A stretch of DNA of 64,000 bases from Bradyrhizobium sp. OK095 (lineage in GTDB: Bacteria > Pseudomonadota > Alphaproteobacteria > Rhizobiales > Xanthobacteraceae): NCBI RefSeq assembly GCF_900109945.1, contig NZ_FOBX01000003.1, forward strand, positions 310,001 to 374,000, written 5' to 3'. The notes beneath the pieces were generated by a model. The model was not told the DNA's origin. It ran no database searches and saw nothing but the letters and a program-made list of their open reading frames with translations. Positions within the stretch are counted from its first letter, which is position 1. Every line of letters starts with the position of its first letter. A program made the translations under genes and the position numbers. Positions 28,532 through 37,734 of this stretch are shown here, piece after piece.

Positions 28532-30709
28532 TCAGGCCGCACGCACGGCCTCGAGAAATTTTCCGACCTCGAGCTTGAGGCGGCTCGAGTCCGAGGCGAG
28601 CAATTGGGCGGCGGTCAGCACCTGGGATGAGGCCGAGCCGGTCTCGCTGGCGCCCTGCTGGACGTTGTTGATATTGGCGGAGACCTGCTGGGTGCCGTGC
28701 GCCGCCTGCTGCACATTTCGCGCAATCTCCTGCGTGGCTGCACCCTGTTCCTCGACGGCTGCGGCAATCGTCGAGGAGATTTCCGACAATCTCCCGATCG
28801 TCTCGCCGATCGCCTTGATGGCGCTGACGGATTCCTGTGTCGCCGTCTGGACGCTGCCGATCTGCTGTTGGATTTCCTCGGTCGCCTTCGCGGTCTGCTG
28901 CGCCAGCGCCTTCACTTCCGAGGCGACCACGGCGAAGCCGCGGCCGGCTTCGCCGGCGCGCGCGGCCTCGATGGTCGCGTTCAGCGCCAGCAAATTGGTC
29001 TGGCCCGCGATCGAGTTGATGAGCTCGATGACGTCGCCGATCCGGCTTGCCGCCTGCGACAATTCTCCGACGCGTTCGTTGGTGCGGCGCGCCTGCTCGA
29101 CGGCATCGCCGGCCACGCGCGCGGATTCCTGAACCTGCCGGCTGATTTCGTTGACCGACGACGTGAGCTCCTCGGTCGCGGAAGCGACCGACTGCACGTT
29201 GGCGGATGCCTCCTCGGACGCAGCCGCGACGGCGGTCGTCAGCGTCTGCGAACGATCGGCTGTCGTGTTCAAGGTGCCGGCCGAACCTTCGAGCTTGGTT
29301 GCTGCCGACGACACCGTGCTGACGATCTCGCCGATCGCGGTCTCGAAATCGCGCGTGATGACGTTGACGCGGCGACCGCGTTCGATCTGCGCTTCGGCGT
29401 TACGTGCGGCATCCTCGTCGGCGAGCTTTTTCGCAATCAGCGCGTCCTTGAAGATCTGGAGCGCGCTGGCCATCGTTCCGATCTCGTCCTTGCGATGGCC
29501 GTCGGGGATTGCAGCGTCGAGCTCGCCGTCGGCAAGCCGCAGCGTCGTTCCGGTCAGCCGCACCAGCGGGCTGATCACCTGGCGCATAACGGCGATGACG
29601 ACGGCGACCGAGGCGATCAGCACGACCAGCAGGGCCGCGAGCGCCCAGGTCAGCCGCATCTGCGCTTGTGAGATCGCAGCGTCGTTGGCGTCGTGGGCAA
29701 AGGTCAGGGCGGCGTCGCGCAAGCCCAGCACGCTGTTCATGACCGGCGCGAGCCAGCCGGGCCATTCGGCCTCGCTGATCGGGCTGGGACGGCCTTCGCG
29801 TGCGGCCGCGACCATCTCGCGAAGCCGCGGCTCGCCTTCGGTCATCAGCTTCGCGCGCACCTTGTCGATGGCGTTCACGAGCGCCGGCGCATCGCCGACA
29901 TTGTGCACGCCCTGCTCGATCTGCATCCAGATCAGCGCGACCTGACCTGTCAATTCGGTCACCTCGACGCGCTGGGCTGCCGACAAGGGCTGGTTGCGGG
30001 CAAACAGGCCGAGCACTGCGGCACGTGCGCCATTGATGGCGCGCATGCTTTGTGCGCTCTGCGCCAACGCCGCCGAAGGCAGCAGGTTCTCGATGTCGCT
30101 GCCGGTCCGCGACAGGTTGATCGAGGCCTCGCTTGTTGCCGCGGTGAGGGCGTCGATGGAGCGTGCAAGTCCATCCACGATCACCGTCTGGCTGTTGGCG
30201 GGGCGTTGCGGCTTGGGCAGGACCACGGCCTGACGGCCTGCACTGCGCAGCTGATGCAAAGCCTGCTCGGCCGCTTCGATCGATTTCGTCGGCAGCTCCG
30301 CCGCGAGAATAGCCGCCTTGGCCGCCGCGACGGCGGCGTCCGTGCTGGCGACGGTCTTGTCCAGGGTTGATAGTTTTTCAGGCGTGGCGGGATCGACCGG
30401 GGTTGCCACCGCGAACCAGGCGGTGCGTTCGGTCGGAACCAGGCTGCTCGCCTTCATTATGAGCTCGAAAGCGGTCAGCGAGCGCGCGGCCGCCTCCCGC
30501 TTGCGCAGATCGCCCCATCCGCCCCAGGCGACGGCGCCCGCGAACGCGACGGCCAGAAGGCTCGTGATCAAATTGCCTGCCAGGACGCGCCAGCGCAGGC
30601 TGATGCCGCCCTTCGTCCCGATGTTGGAGGAACTTTCAGACGGCAGGGAAAGCTCTGGCACCGGATAGGCTCTTTGGTCGTGGAAGGACCACGCAATTTT
30701 AGTTCGCAA
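28532..30709 (-). CDS. Methyl-accepting chemotaxis protein
   Basis: 725 residues. A first membrane helix is at about residues 45-65 ([20 protein letters not shown]), with a long periplasmic sensor part of about 290 residues. A second helix ([20 protein letters not shown]) leads into a HAMP domain ([19 protein letters not shown]). The signalling domain holds the hairpin tip [20 protein letters not shown] that contacts CheA and CheW. The sensor ligand is not readable. No che genes are adjacent. The start is uncertain because the first ~40 residues are not needed for topology; downstream starts are possible. Confidence 0.9.
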   Translation of the reverse strand: MRTKIAWSFHDQRAYPVPELSLPSESSSNIGTKGGISLRWRVLAGNLITSLLAVAFAGAVAWGGWGDLRKREAAARSLTAFELIMKASSLVPTERTAWFAVATPVDPATPEKLSTLDKTVASTDAAVAAAKAAILAAELPTKSIEAAEQALHQLRSAGRQAVVLPKPQRPANSQTVIVDGLARSIDALTAATSEASINLSRTGSDIENLLPSAALAQSAQSMRAINGARAAVLGLFARNQPLSAAQRVEVTELTGQVALIWMQIEQGVHNVGDAPALVNAIDKVRAKLMTEGEPRLREMVAAAREGRPSPISEAEWPGWLAPVMNSVLGLRDAALTFAHDANDAAISQAQMRLTWALAALLVVLIASVAVVIAVMRQVISPLVRLTGTTLRLADGELDAAIPDGHRKDEIGTMASALQIFKDALIAKKLADEDAARNAEAQIERGRRVNVITRDFETAIGEIVSTVSSAATKLEGSAGTLNTTADRSQTLTTAVAAASEEASANVQSVASATEELTSSVNEISRQVQESARVAGDAVEQARRTNERVGELSQAASRIGDVIELINSIAGQTNLLALNATIEAARAGEAGRGFAVVASEVKALAQQTAKATEEIQQQIGSVQTATQESVSAIKAIGETIGRLSEISSTIAAAVEEQGAATQEIARNVQQAAHGTQQVSANINNVQQGASETGSASSQVLTAAQLLASDSSRLKLEVGKFLEAVRAA

Positions 30710-30796
30710 ATCGCGACCAAAGCCTTAATTGAGCGAGAGTTTGCTTCGCCGCGACGCTCCCTCTAAATCAGGGCAATAAGCAATCTGGAGGAAGCC

Positions 30797-31819
30797 ATGT
30801 CCCAAGCCAAGCGCATCGTTCTTGCCGCGCGTCCCGTCGGCGAACCCAAACCGTCTGATTTTCGTCTGGAGGAATTCGCTGTCCCAGCGCCGGGGCAGGG
30901 CGAAATCCTGTTGCGCACGATCTGGCTGTCGCTTGATCCCTATATGCGCGGCCGCATGAGTGAGGGGCCGTCCTACGCCGCACCGGTGCCGATTGGCGGC
31001 GTGATGGAGGGTGAGGCGGTCAGCGAGGTTGCGGCGTCCAGCAATCCCGATTTTGCCAAGGGCGACATCGTGCGAGCCCGTACCGGCTGGCAGACGAACG
31101 CGATCTCCAACGGCAAGGGCCTGATCAAGGTCGATCCGAAGCTCGGTCCGATCTCCACGTCCATTGGCGTGCTCGGCATGCCCGGCATGACCGCGTATAC
31201 GGGCCTGCTCGATATCGGCAAGCCGCAAGAGGGCGAGACCGTCGTCGTCGCGGGTGCCTCCGGTGCGGTCGGCTCGGCCGTCGGACAGATCGCCAAGATC
31301 AAGGGCGCCCGCGCGGTCGGCATCGCCGGCGGCAAGGACAAATGCGACTACGTGGTGAAGGAGCTCGGCTTCGATGCCTGCATCGATCACCGCGATCCTG
31401 ATCTGGCCGCGAAGCTGAAGGACGTCTGCCCGAAAGGCATCGACGTCTATTTCGAGAATGTCGGCGGCGCCGTGTTCGAGGCGGTGTTCCCGCTGCTCAA
31501 TGCCTTTGCGCGCGTGCCCGTCTGCGGCCTCATCGCCCATTACAACGACACCGAGGCCAAGCCGCCGAAATGGGCTGGTGCGATGATGCGCGCGACCCTG
31601 ACCAAGCGGCTGACCTTCCGTGGCTTCATCGTCTCCGACTTCGCCTCGCGCCATGGCGACTTCCTGCGCGACATGTCGGGTTGGGTCCGCGACGGCAAGG
31701 TCAAGTATAAGGAGTTCGTCACCGAGGGCCTGGAGAGCGCGCCCGGCGCCTTCATGGGGCTCCTGAAGGGCGCCAATTTCGGCAAGCAGCTGGTCCGGGT
31801 GGGGCCGGATAAGGCCTAG
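30797..31819 (+). CDS. NADP-dependent oxidoreductase, zinc-free MDR family (CurA-like)
   Basis: 340 residues of the leukotriene-B4 12-hydroxydehydrogenase/CurA group, which reduce activated double bonds with NADPH. The N-terminal LSLDPYMRGRMSE motif and the cofactor site VVVAGASGAVGSAVGQIAK are clear, as is FENVGGAVFEAV. The zinc ligands of true alcohol dehydrogenases are absent. GGAGG lies 5-10 bp upstream of the ATG. It is a single gene divergent from the chemoreceptor. Confidence 0.9.
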   Translation: MSQAKRIVLAARPVGEPKPSDFRLEEFAVPAPGQGEILLRTIWLSLDPYMRGRMSEGPSYAAPVPIGGVMEGEAVSEVAASSNPDFAKGDIVRARTGWQTNAISNGKGLIKVDPKLGPISTSIGVLGMPGMTAYTGLLDIGKPQEGETVVVAGASGAVGSAVGQIAKIKGARAVGIAGGKDKCDYVVKELGFDACIDHRDPDLAAKLKDVCPKGIDVYFENVGGAVFEAVFPLLNAFARVPVCGLIAHYNDTEAKPPKWAGAMMRATLTKRLTFRGFIVSDFASRHGDFLRDMSGWVRDGKVKYKEFVTEGLESAPGAFMGLLKGANFGKQLVRVGPDKA

Positions 31820-31884
31820 CTGCAAGGCCCAGTTGCATTGGCGCCACAGTCCGGGCGCGGATGGTTAAGGAAGAGTCACCAAAC

Positions 31885-31919
31885 GGTCACACCTGCCCGC
31901 AAAAGCCGCAGGTGTGACC
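31885..31919. terminator. 12-bp perfect stem-loop downstream of the oxidoreductase
   Basis: GGTCACACCTGC (31885-31896) pairs exactly with GCAGGTGTGACC (31908-31919) across an 11-base loop. It starts 66 bp after the stop. No T-run follows, so it is either a factor-assisted terminator or a regulator site in front of the small gene at 31980. Confidence 0.5.
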
Positions 31920-31979
31920 GCTCATTCATTGACCTCTAGACGAAGGCATTGAATCATTGCGCATATTTCAGGTGTTGCG

Positions 31980-32255
31980 ATGATTGAGATCGGTATTTTC
32001 TGCGTAATCCTTCTGGCTGCCGGCTATTGGGCGACGATGTTCGTCATGGGCCGGCGCGACGACGTCATCCATGGCAAGTTCGTGCGCGCCGAGGAGGCGG
32101 GCGATTTCGCGCCAGCCGCGATGCCGGCGCCGCCGTTCCCGAAGCGTCCGGTGAAGATTGTGCAGCCCGCGATCGCTGAAGCGAAGCCGGTGAACAGCGC
32201 CGCGCTGGAATCCCTGCTGGCTGCGATCCAGCAGGATCTCAAGAGCGTAGCCTAA
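31980..32255 (+). CDS. Small single-helix membrane protein, function unknown
   Basis: 91 residues. One hydrophobic helix occupies residues 3-22 (EIGIFCVILLAAGYWATMFV), followed by a cytoplasmic-like tail with a proline/alanine-rich middle (PAAMPAPPFPKRP) and a final amphipathic segment (ALESLLAAIQQDLKSVA). Codon use matches its neighbours, which supports a real gene. No family recognised. Confidence 0.6.
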   Translation: MIEIGIFCVILLAAGYWATMFVMGRRDDVIHGKFVRAEEAGDFAPAAMPAPPFPKRPVKIVQPAIAEAKPVNSAALESLLAAIQQDLKSVA

Positions 32256-32264
32256 GTCCAACGC

Positions 32265-33356
32265 TCAAACGCTGCCGCGCTCGACCAGGAACAATTCGAC
32301 GGCCAGCCGCTGCTCGGCGGGCGGCGTGCCGGACAGGCGCGCCAGCAGCAGCTCGCCCGCGATGCGCCCCACCGCCGCCGCATCGAACGAGATGGTGGTG
32401 AGGCCGGGCGTGATCTGATCGGCGACATCGTTGTCGCCGAAGCCGAGCACCGCGAGATCGCGCGGCACGGAAAGTCCGCGTGCGCGAGCCTCGATCAGCG
32501 CGCCGGTCGCGAGCAGATCGTTGGCGCAGAACACGGCATCGACAGGATCGCTGCGCTCGAGCAGTGCAGTGAAGGCGGCGCGGCCGTCGACCAGCCCCGT
32601 GACCTCTCCAACGACGATCTCGTGCACGATTTCGAGCCCAAGCTGCGCCGCTGCCGTGCGAAAACCGTCGCGGCGCAGCGCGCCACGGCCGCTGCTGCGG
32701 CCGATGAAGGCGACGCGGCGGCGACCGGCCGCGGCCAGCCTGCGCGCCGCCATCGCGCCGGCATCGGCATTGGGCAGTCCGACCAGCATGTCGATGGGAT
32801 CGCGCGGGAACGCCCAGGTCTCGATCACGGGAATGCCGAGCTCGGCAAGCGCTGCGCGGTTCTCCTCGAGCTCGATCACGCCGGTGAACATCACCGCTGC
32901 GGGGCGGATGCCGCGCAGCGACTGGATCATCGCGACTTCCTTGGCATAGGAGTAGGAGGTCTGGCCGACCAGCACCTCAAAACCCTCAGGCTCCAGCGTG
33001 GCGGCAAAGCTGCGCACGGCGAGGCCGAACTGCTGGCTGAGGATGTTGGAGACGAAGGCCATGACCACGTTCGAGCGGCCCGAGCGCAGTGCGCGCGCAT
33101 GCGGGTTGGAGGCGTAGCCCGTCGCCTCGATCACTTCGAGAATGCGTTCGCGGGTTTCGCGATTGACCTTCTCGGGATGACACAACACCCGCGACACCGT
33201 GATCGGCGACACGCCCGCGCGTTCCGCGACCTCCGCGATGCGCGGCGGCCGTCCGGTTGCGCTGGCGCGGCCGGGCGGGGCCGGAATGCGCACCACATCG
33301 TCATAGCCTGGCTTTGCCGGATCGGTCATCGAATCCTGATCGGTGATGCGAGACAA
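32265..33356 (-). CDS. LacI family transcriptional regulator
   Basis: 363 residues. The helix-turn-helix and hinge helix are at about residues 38-90 (RIAEVAERAGVSPITVSRVL, then GYASNPHARALRSG). A periplasmic-binding-protein-like effector domain follows. The long N-terminal extension makes a downstream ATG (33329) possible. It is the last gene of the amino-acid operon on the same strand, 12 bp after the deacylase gene. A LacI-style palindrome at 39079-39094 is its likely target. Confidence 0.88.
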   Translation of the reverse strand: MSRITDQDSMTDPAKPGYDDVVRIPAPPGRASATGRPPRIAEVAERAGVSPITVSRVLCHPEKVNRETRERILEVIEATGYASNPHARALRSGRSNVVMAFVSNILSQQFGLAVRSFAATLEPEGFEVLVGQTSYSYAKEVAMIQSLRGIRPAAVMFTGVIELEENRAALAELGIPVIETWAFPRDPIDMLVGLPNADAGAMAARRLAAAGRRRVAFIGRSSGRGALRRDGFRTAAAQLGLEIVHEIVVGEVTGLVDGRAAFTALLERSDPVDAVFCANDLLATGALIEARARGLSVPRDLAVLGFGDNDVADQITPGLTTISFDAAAVGRIAGELLLARLSGTPPAEQRLAVELFLVERGSV

Positions 33357-33368
33357 GGCTAATCGAAC

Positions 33369-34412
33369 TCAGCTCGTCGTCAAAACCTCCTCACGCTTCA
33401 AGGCACGGCCGACCTGGACCAGGCAGTCGCCGCTCTGGCTGTCGGTGTGCAGGCGCTGCGAGATCACGATGCCGTCGGCCGGAAAACGCAGCACCTCTTC
33501 CGGCAGTTCCGGTCGCTCGAAGTCGTGATACCAGCCGGCGACGTCGCCGGCCGCGACGCGTGCGCCGACAGTGACGGCGGGCTCGAACCAGCCGCGCCGC
33601 GTCGCGAACACCGCCTGTGCATGGCTTTGCAGCGCCAGCAGCTCGGTGGCGCGTTCGACCGGCGCATGCGGCCCCAGCACCGGCGCCTGAACCAGACCGA
33701 GTGCGAGCAGCAGACGATCGACGGCGCGCGCGGTGAGCGCCATGGTCTGCGGCGTCACGGTGCCGCCGCCGCCGAATTCGCCTGATAGCCCGATCGCGCC
33801 GGCGCGCGCGGTCGCCGCCATCGAGGTCGGTGCGGTCGCGCCGTTCTCGGCGACGAAGGCGAAGGGCATGCCCAGCCCTTCCATCAGGCGCAGCGCGTGG
33901 CCGAACATCTCGGGCGGCCCCTGCCGCTCGATCAGCGCGCAGGGCACGTGCGCCATCGAGGTGCCACCGGAGTGGATGTCGAAGACAACGTCGTGGCGCG
34001 GAAACAGCTCGTGCTCGAGGAAGTGCGCAAGGCGGAACGTCGGCGTGCCCGCAGCATCGCCCGGGAAGGCGCGGTTGAGATTGCCCTCGTCGAGCGGCGA
34101 GCGGCGGCGCGCCGCCATCACGGCGGGCAAATTGGCGAAGGGCAGGATGGTGATCTCGCCCTTGATGGCGGCTGCATCGAGCCGGCGATACAGCCGCGTC
34201 AGCGTGATCTCGCCCTCATATTCGTCGCCGTGATTGCCGGCCATCAAGAGAAGTTTGGGGCCGGCGCCGTTCTTGATCCGGAAGATCGGGATCTTGAGCT
34301 GGTAATAGGGGGAGCGGTCGATCGAGAAGGGAATGCCGAGGTGGCCGGACCATTTCTGGTCCTTCTCGAAGTCGATGTCGTGGAACAGTCCGGTATGCAT
34401 GGGAGGCCTCAA
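33369..34412 (-). CDS. Succinylglutamate desuccinylase/aspartoacylase family deacylase (DoeB-like)
   Basis: 347 residues of the M14-related zinc deacylases. The metal ligands are in GNHGDEYEGE (His and Glu) and DIHSGG (His), and RAFPGDAAGTPT resembles the arginine-containing substrate segment. Relatives include N-alpha-acetyl-diaminobutyrate deacetylase (DoeB) from ectoine breakdown. In this operon it would remove an acyl group from an imported N-acyl amino acid; no ectoine hydrolase or transaminase is present here, so ectoine as substrate is not supported. An ATG at 34400 is an alternative start. Confidence 0.82.
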   Translation of the reverse strand: MRPPMHTGLFHDIDFEKDQKWSGHLGIPFSIDRSPYYQLKIPIFRIKNGAGPKLLLMAGNHGDEYEGEITLTRLYRRLDAAAIKGEITILPFANLPAVMAARRRSPLDEGNLNRAFPGDAAGTPTFRLAHFLEHELFPRHDVVFDIHSGGTSMAHVPCALIERQGPPEMFGHALRLMEGLGMPFAFVAENGATAPTSMAATARAGAIGLSGEFGGGGTVTPQTMALTARAVDRLLLALGLVQAPVLGPHAPVERATELLALQSHAQAVFATRRGWFEPAVTVGARVAAGDVAGWYHDFERPELPEEVLRFPADGIVISQRLHTDSQSGDCLVQVGRALKREEVLTTS

Positions 34413-34458
34413 GGCCGCGTCGTCGCCGACGCCGGCCGAAGGTTGGAAGGAGCGCTCT

Positions 34459-34803
34459 TCAGAGCAAGGCGACCGCGGTCATCTCGACGCGCAAATCGGG
34501 GTCGGCGAGGCGGGCTTCGACGCAGGCGCGCGCCGGCGGATTGGCCGGATCGATCCAGGCGTCGTAGACCGAGTTCATGGTGTCGAAGTCGGTGATGTGC
34601 GGCAGGAAGACATTGACCGCGATCAGTTTGGAGCGGTCGGAGCCGGCCTCTTTCAGCAGCGCGTCGATCTTGGCGAGCACCTGCTGGGTCTGCGACACGA
34701 TGCCGGCCTTGCGGTCATCGGCGACCTGGCCTGCGATGTGCACCATGCCGCCGGCGGCGACCGCCTGGCTCATGCGCGAACCCACGACGTAACGTTTGAT
34801 CAT
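34459..34803 (-). CDS. RidA family protein
   Basis: 114 residues of the YjgF/YER057c/UK114 family, which hydrolyse reactive enamines and imines released by PLP dehydratases. The conserved arginine is in PARACVEARLADPDLRVEM near the C terminus, and the N terminus has RMSQAVAAGGMVHIAGQV. Its place in an operon with a PLP deaminase fits this role well. A separate ribosome site (GGAG-like, CGAGGAGA) lies upstream. Confidence 0.88.
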   Translation of the reverse strand: MIKRYVVGSRMSQAVAAGGMVHIAGQVADDRKAGIVSQTQQVLAKIDALLKEAGSDRSKLIAVNVFLPHITDFDTMNSVYDAWIDPANPPARACVEARLADPDLRVEMTAVALL

Positions 34804-34861
34804 CTGAAAATCTCCTCGTGAAAGTGTGGCTCCCGCGACGCGCGCGGGAGCAAGTGTCGGC

Positions 34862-35659
34862 TTACAGCGTCGGCAGCGTCTGCTCTTCCTTGAACCACTT
34901 CAATTGCAGTGCGCCGAGCTTGCCGTTGAGCTTGTTGAAGAAGATGTCTGTGTTGATCCAGTTGAGCAGGTTCTGCTCGCCCTGGCGCACACCGACATGG
35001 GCCGGCGACTGACGGATCAGGAATTTCAGCTCGACCTCCTTGGTCGGGTTCTGGTCCTGCACCTTCAGCGCGATGGCGCTGTTCTCGGCGAAGGTGTCGG
35101 CCTGTCCCGCGAGGTAGGCGGCGAGCGCGGCCGGCGTGTCCTCGAAACGCACCAGCTTCACCTTCGGCGCGTTGTCGGTGAGCCAGACGTCGAGCGTCGA
35201 GCCCTTGGCCACGGCAACGCTGCGGCCGTCGAGATTGTCGGGCTTCTTGCCGGTCGCGGCCGGAATCGACTTGGGGCCGTAGACGCCGAGATTAACCACC
35301 GCATAGGGTTGCGAGAACATCACCTGCTGGGCGCGCTCGGGCGTGGCGCCAAGACCCGCGATCAGGATGTCGATCTTGTCCGAGAGCAGGCTGGGAATAC
35401 GCGCGGCGCCCGTCACCGGGACGAGCTCGAGCTTGACGCCCATGTCGGCGGCGATCAGCTTGGCGAGATCGGCATCGAGGCCGGCGATCTCGCCCTTGTC
35501 GTCCTTGAAACCCCACGGCGCGGCATCGGTCAGCAGGCCGACGCGGAGCTTGCCGGAGCCGAGCACGTCCTGGAGCTTGTCGGCGTGAGCAAGGTTCGGC
35601 GCAGCAATGATTGCGAGCGCGGTGGCTGCGATCGCAAAGAGGGACTTCAATTGTCTCAT
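34862..35659 (-). CDS. Amino-acid ABC transporter substrate-binding protein
   Basis: 265 residues. Signal peptide MRQLKSLFAIAATALAIIAA ends near ANLAHA-D, so it is periplasmic. The mature part is the type 3 solute-binding fold (KLRVGLLTDAAPWGFKDDKG, GLDADLAKLIAADMGVKLE, ARIPSLLSDKIDILIAGL). The ATG at 35659 is supported by AGGAGAG 6-12 bp upstream; the frame is open further, but those codons belong to the ATPase gene. It captures a polar amino acid or derivative for the two permeases and ATPase encoded upstream. Confidence 0.92.
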   Translation of the reverse strand: MRQLKSLFAIAATALAIIAAPNLAHADKLQDVLGSGKLRVGLLTDAAPWGFKDDKGEIAGLDADLAKLIAADMGVKLELVPVTGAARIPSLLSDKIDILIAGLGATPERAQQVMFSQPYAVVNLGVYGPKSIPAATGKKPDNLDGRSVAVAKGSTLDVWLTDNAPKVKLVRFEDTPAALAAYLAGQADTFAENSAIALKVQDQNPTKEVELKFLIRQSPAHVGVRQGEQNLLNWINTDIFFNKLNGKLGALQLKWFKEEQTLPTL

Positions 35660-35690
35660 GACTCTCTCCTGGTGACGGATGGCTGGTTGA

Positions 35691-36419
35691 TCATTTCGCG
35701 GAAGCGATGAAGCTTGCGAGCTCGGGGGTCTTGGGGTTAGCGAACAGTTTTGCCGGTGGGCCCTGTTCCCAGACGCGGCCCTGATGCATGAAGACGATGC
35801 GGTCGGCGACGTTGCGGGCAAAGCCCATCTCGTGGGTGACGAGGATCATCGTCATGCCCTGTTTCGCCATCGCCTCCATCACTTTCAACACTTCGCCGAC
35901 CAGCTCGGGATCGAGTGCCGAAGTGACCTCGTCGAACAGCATGAGGTGAGGGGCCATGGCGAGGCAGCGCGCAATGGCGACACGCTGCTGCTGGCCGCCG
36001 GAGAGCTGCTCGGGCCAGGCGTCGATCTTGTCGGCGAGGCCGACGCGGGTGAGCACGTCTTCGGCCAGCGCACGGGCCTTTGCCTTCTCGGTGCGGCCGG
36101 TGAGGAGCGGCGCGAGCGTGATGTTGCGCTCGACCTTCAGATGCGGAAACAAATTGAAGGCCTGGAACACGATGCCGACGCGCTGACGAAATTTTTTCAG
36201 GTCCGGCATTTTGGCATGGACCCGCTCGCCCTCGACGCGGATCTCGCCGGAATCGACGCTCTCCAGCGCGTTGATGCAGCGGAGCAGCGTCGACTTGCCC
36301 GAGCCGGAGCGGCCGATGATCGTGACGATCTCGCCTTCCTCGACGTCGAGCGAGACGCCCTTGAGCACCTCGACCTTGCCGAATGTCTTGTGCACGTCGC
36401 GGATTTCAACGAGAGCCAT
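35691..36419 (-). CDS. Amino-acid ABC transporter ATP-binding protein
   Basis: 242 residues, HisP/GlnQ type. Walker A is GRSGSGKST, the signature is [13 protein letters not shown], Walker B is [14 protein letters not shown], and the switch histidine is in VTHEMGFAR. It drives import through the two permeases at 36406-37725. The start overlaps the permease stop by 14 bp. Confidence 0.94.
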   Translation of the reverse strand: MALVEIRDVHKTFGKVEVLKGVSLDVEEGEIVTIIGRSGSGKSTLLRCINALESVDSGEIRVEGERVHAKMPDLKKFRQRVGIVFQAFNLFPHLKVERNITLAPLLTGRTEKAKARALAEDVLTRVGLADKIDAWPEQLSGGQQQRVAIARCLAMAPHLMLFDEVTSALDPELVGEVLKVMEAMAKQGMTMILVTHEMGFARNVADRIVFMHQGRVWEQGPPAKLFANPKTPELASFIASAK

Positions 36420-37056
36420 CGAGGCGGGCCTCCAGGGAGCGGGACCAGAGCGTGAGCGGCAGGCACAGCGCGAAATAGATCGCGGCGACCAGCGCGTAGG
36501 TGAGCAGCGGTTGGAACGTCGCCGCGCTCACCACTTGCCCTGCGCGAGCGAGCTCGACGAAGCCGATGATGGAGGCGAGCGAGGTGCCCTTGATGAGCTG
36601 CACCAGGAAGCCGACGGTCGGCGGCAGCGATAGCCGCAGCGCTTGGGGGCCGATGATGTGGCGGAATTGCTGCCAGGCGGAGAGGCCGAGGCAGGCGCCG
36701 GCCTCCCATTGCGCCTGCTTCACCGCCTCCAGGCCGCCGCGCCAGATCTCGCCGAGAAAGGCGGCGGTGTAGAGCGTATAGGCGACGGTGACGGCGAGGA
36801 TCGCGGGCACCTGGATGCCCAAAAACATCGGCATGCCGAAATAGAAGAAGAACAACAGGCCGAGCAGAGGCACGCTCTGGACGATCTGGATGCACGCCGC
36901 CATGATCCAGCGCAGGCCGGCGAAGCGGCTGATGCGGCCCATTGCGAGCCCGAGCGCCAGCGGCGCACCGAAGCCGAGCGCGAGCACGACGAGCGCGACG
37001 GTCCAGCGCAGGGCTTCAACGAGCGAGACGAGATCGATGAGGGAGAAGGATCGCAT
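36406..37056 (-). CDS. Amino-acid ABC transporter permease (HisM/GlnP type)
   Basis: 216 residues with about five membrane helices. The EAA loop that contacts the ATPase is readable as EAVKQAQWEAGACLGLSAWQ. LIQLIKGTSLASIIGFVEL is the conserved late helix. It pairs with the permease at 37066-37725; the stop lies inside the start of the ATPase gene. Confidence 0.92.
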   Translation of the reverse strand: MRSFSLIDLVSLVEALRWTVALVVLALGFGAPLALGLAMGRISRFAGLRWIMAACIQIVQSVPLLGLLFFFYFGMPMFLGIQVPAILAVTVAYTLYTAAFLGEIWRGGLEAVKQAQWEAGACLGLSAWQQFRHIIGPQALRLSLPPTVGFLVQLIKGTSLASIIGFVELARAGQVVSAATFQPLLTYALVAAIYFALCLPLTLWSRSLEARLDGSR

Positions 37057-37065
37057 CGCCTGCCC

Positions 37066-37725
37066 TTAGCGCCGTCGCGGCCAGCGGAAGGCCGCCGCAC
37101 CGATGATGGCGAACAGCGCCTTGAACGACATCGCCATCGCGAAATAGACCACGCAGATCACCGCGTAGACCTCGAAGCTGCGATAGGTGCGGCTTTCGAT
37201 GAAGCCTGCGACATGGAACAGCTCGTCGGTTGCGACTTGCGAGGCCAGCGAGGTGCCGAGCAGCAAAAGCACGAACTGGCTGGTCACGGCCGGATAGACG
37301 TTGCGTAGCGCCGGCGGCAGCACGATGTGGCGAAACACCTGCCAGCCTGATAGGCCGAGACACTGGCCGGCTTCGACCTGGTTGCGCGGGATGGAGTCGA
37401 GGCCGGCGCGAATGATCTCGACCGAATAGGCGCCGAAATACAGCGAGAGCGCGACGCTGGCGGCCTCGAACGCCGGCAGTTTCAGGCCGAAGTTCGGCAA
37501 CACGAAGAAGACGATGAAGAGCTGGATCAGCGACGGCGTGTTGCGGAGCAGCTCGATGTAGCCGCGCACCAGCCAGCGCAGCGGCGTGATCCGCCCATTC
37601 AGTGCGACCGCGCCGGCAACGCCGATCAGGAGCCCGCATACCGCCGAGATCACCGTCAGCTCGAGCGTGACGATGGCCCCGTCGATGAGCTGGTTCTGAT
37701 AGCGCCAGAGCGGCAGGAAATTCAT
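37066..37725 (-). CDS. Amino-acid ABC transporter permease (second subunit)
   Basis: 219 residues with about five membrane helices. The EAA loop is DSIPRNQVEAGQCLGLSGWQ, and FVLLLLGTSLASQVATDEL follows. The heterodimer with the 36406-37056 product would form the inner-membrane channel. It is 9 bp from each neighbouring gene, so it is firmly within the operon. Confidence 0.92.
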   Translation of the reverse strand: MNFLPLWRYQNQLIDGAIVTLELTVISAVCGLLIGVAGAVALNGRITPLRWLVRGYIELLRNTPSLIQLFIVFFVLPNFGLKLPAFEAASVALSLYFGAYSVEIIRAGLDSIPRNQVEAGQCLGLSGWQVFRHIVLPPALRNVYPAVTSQFVLLLLGTSLASQVATDELFHVAGFIESRTYRSFEVYAVICVVYFAMAMSFKALFAIIGAAAFRWPRRR

Positions 37726-37734
37726 GCGCTGCTC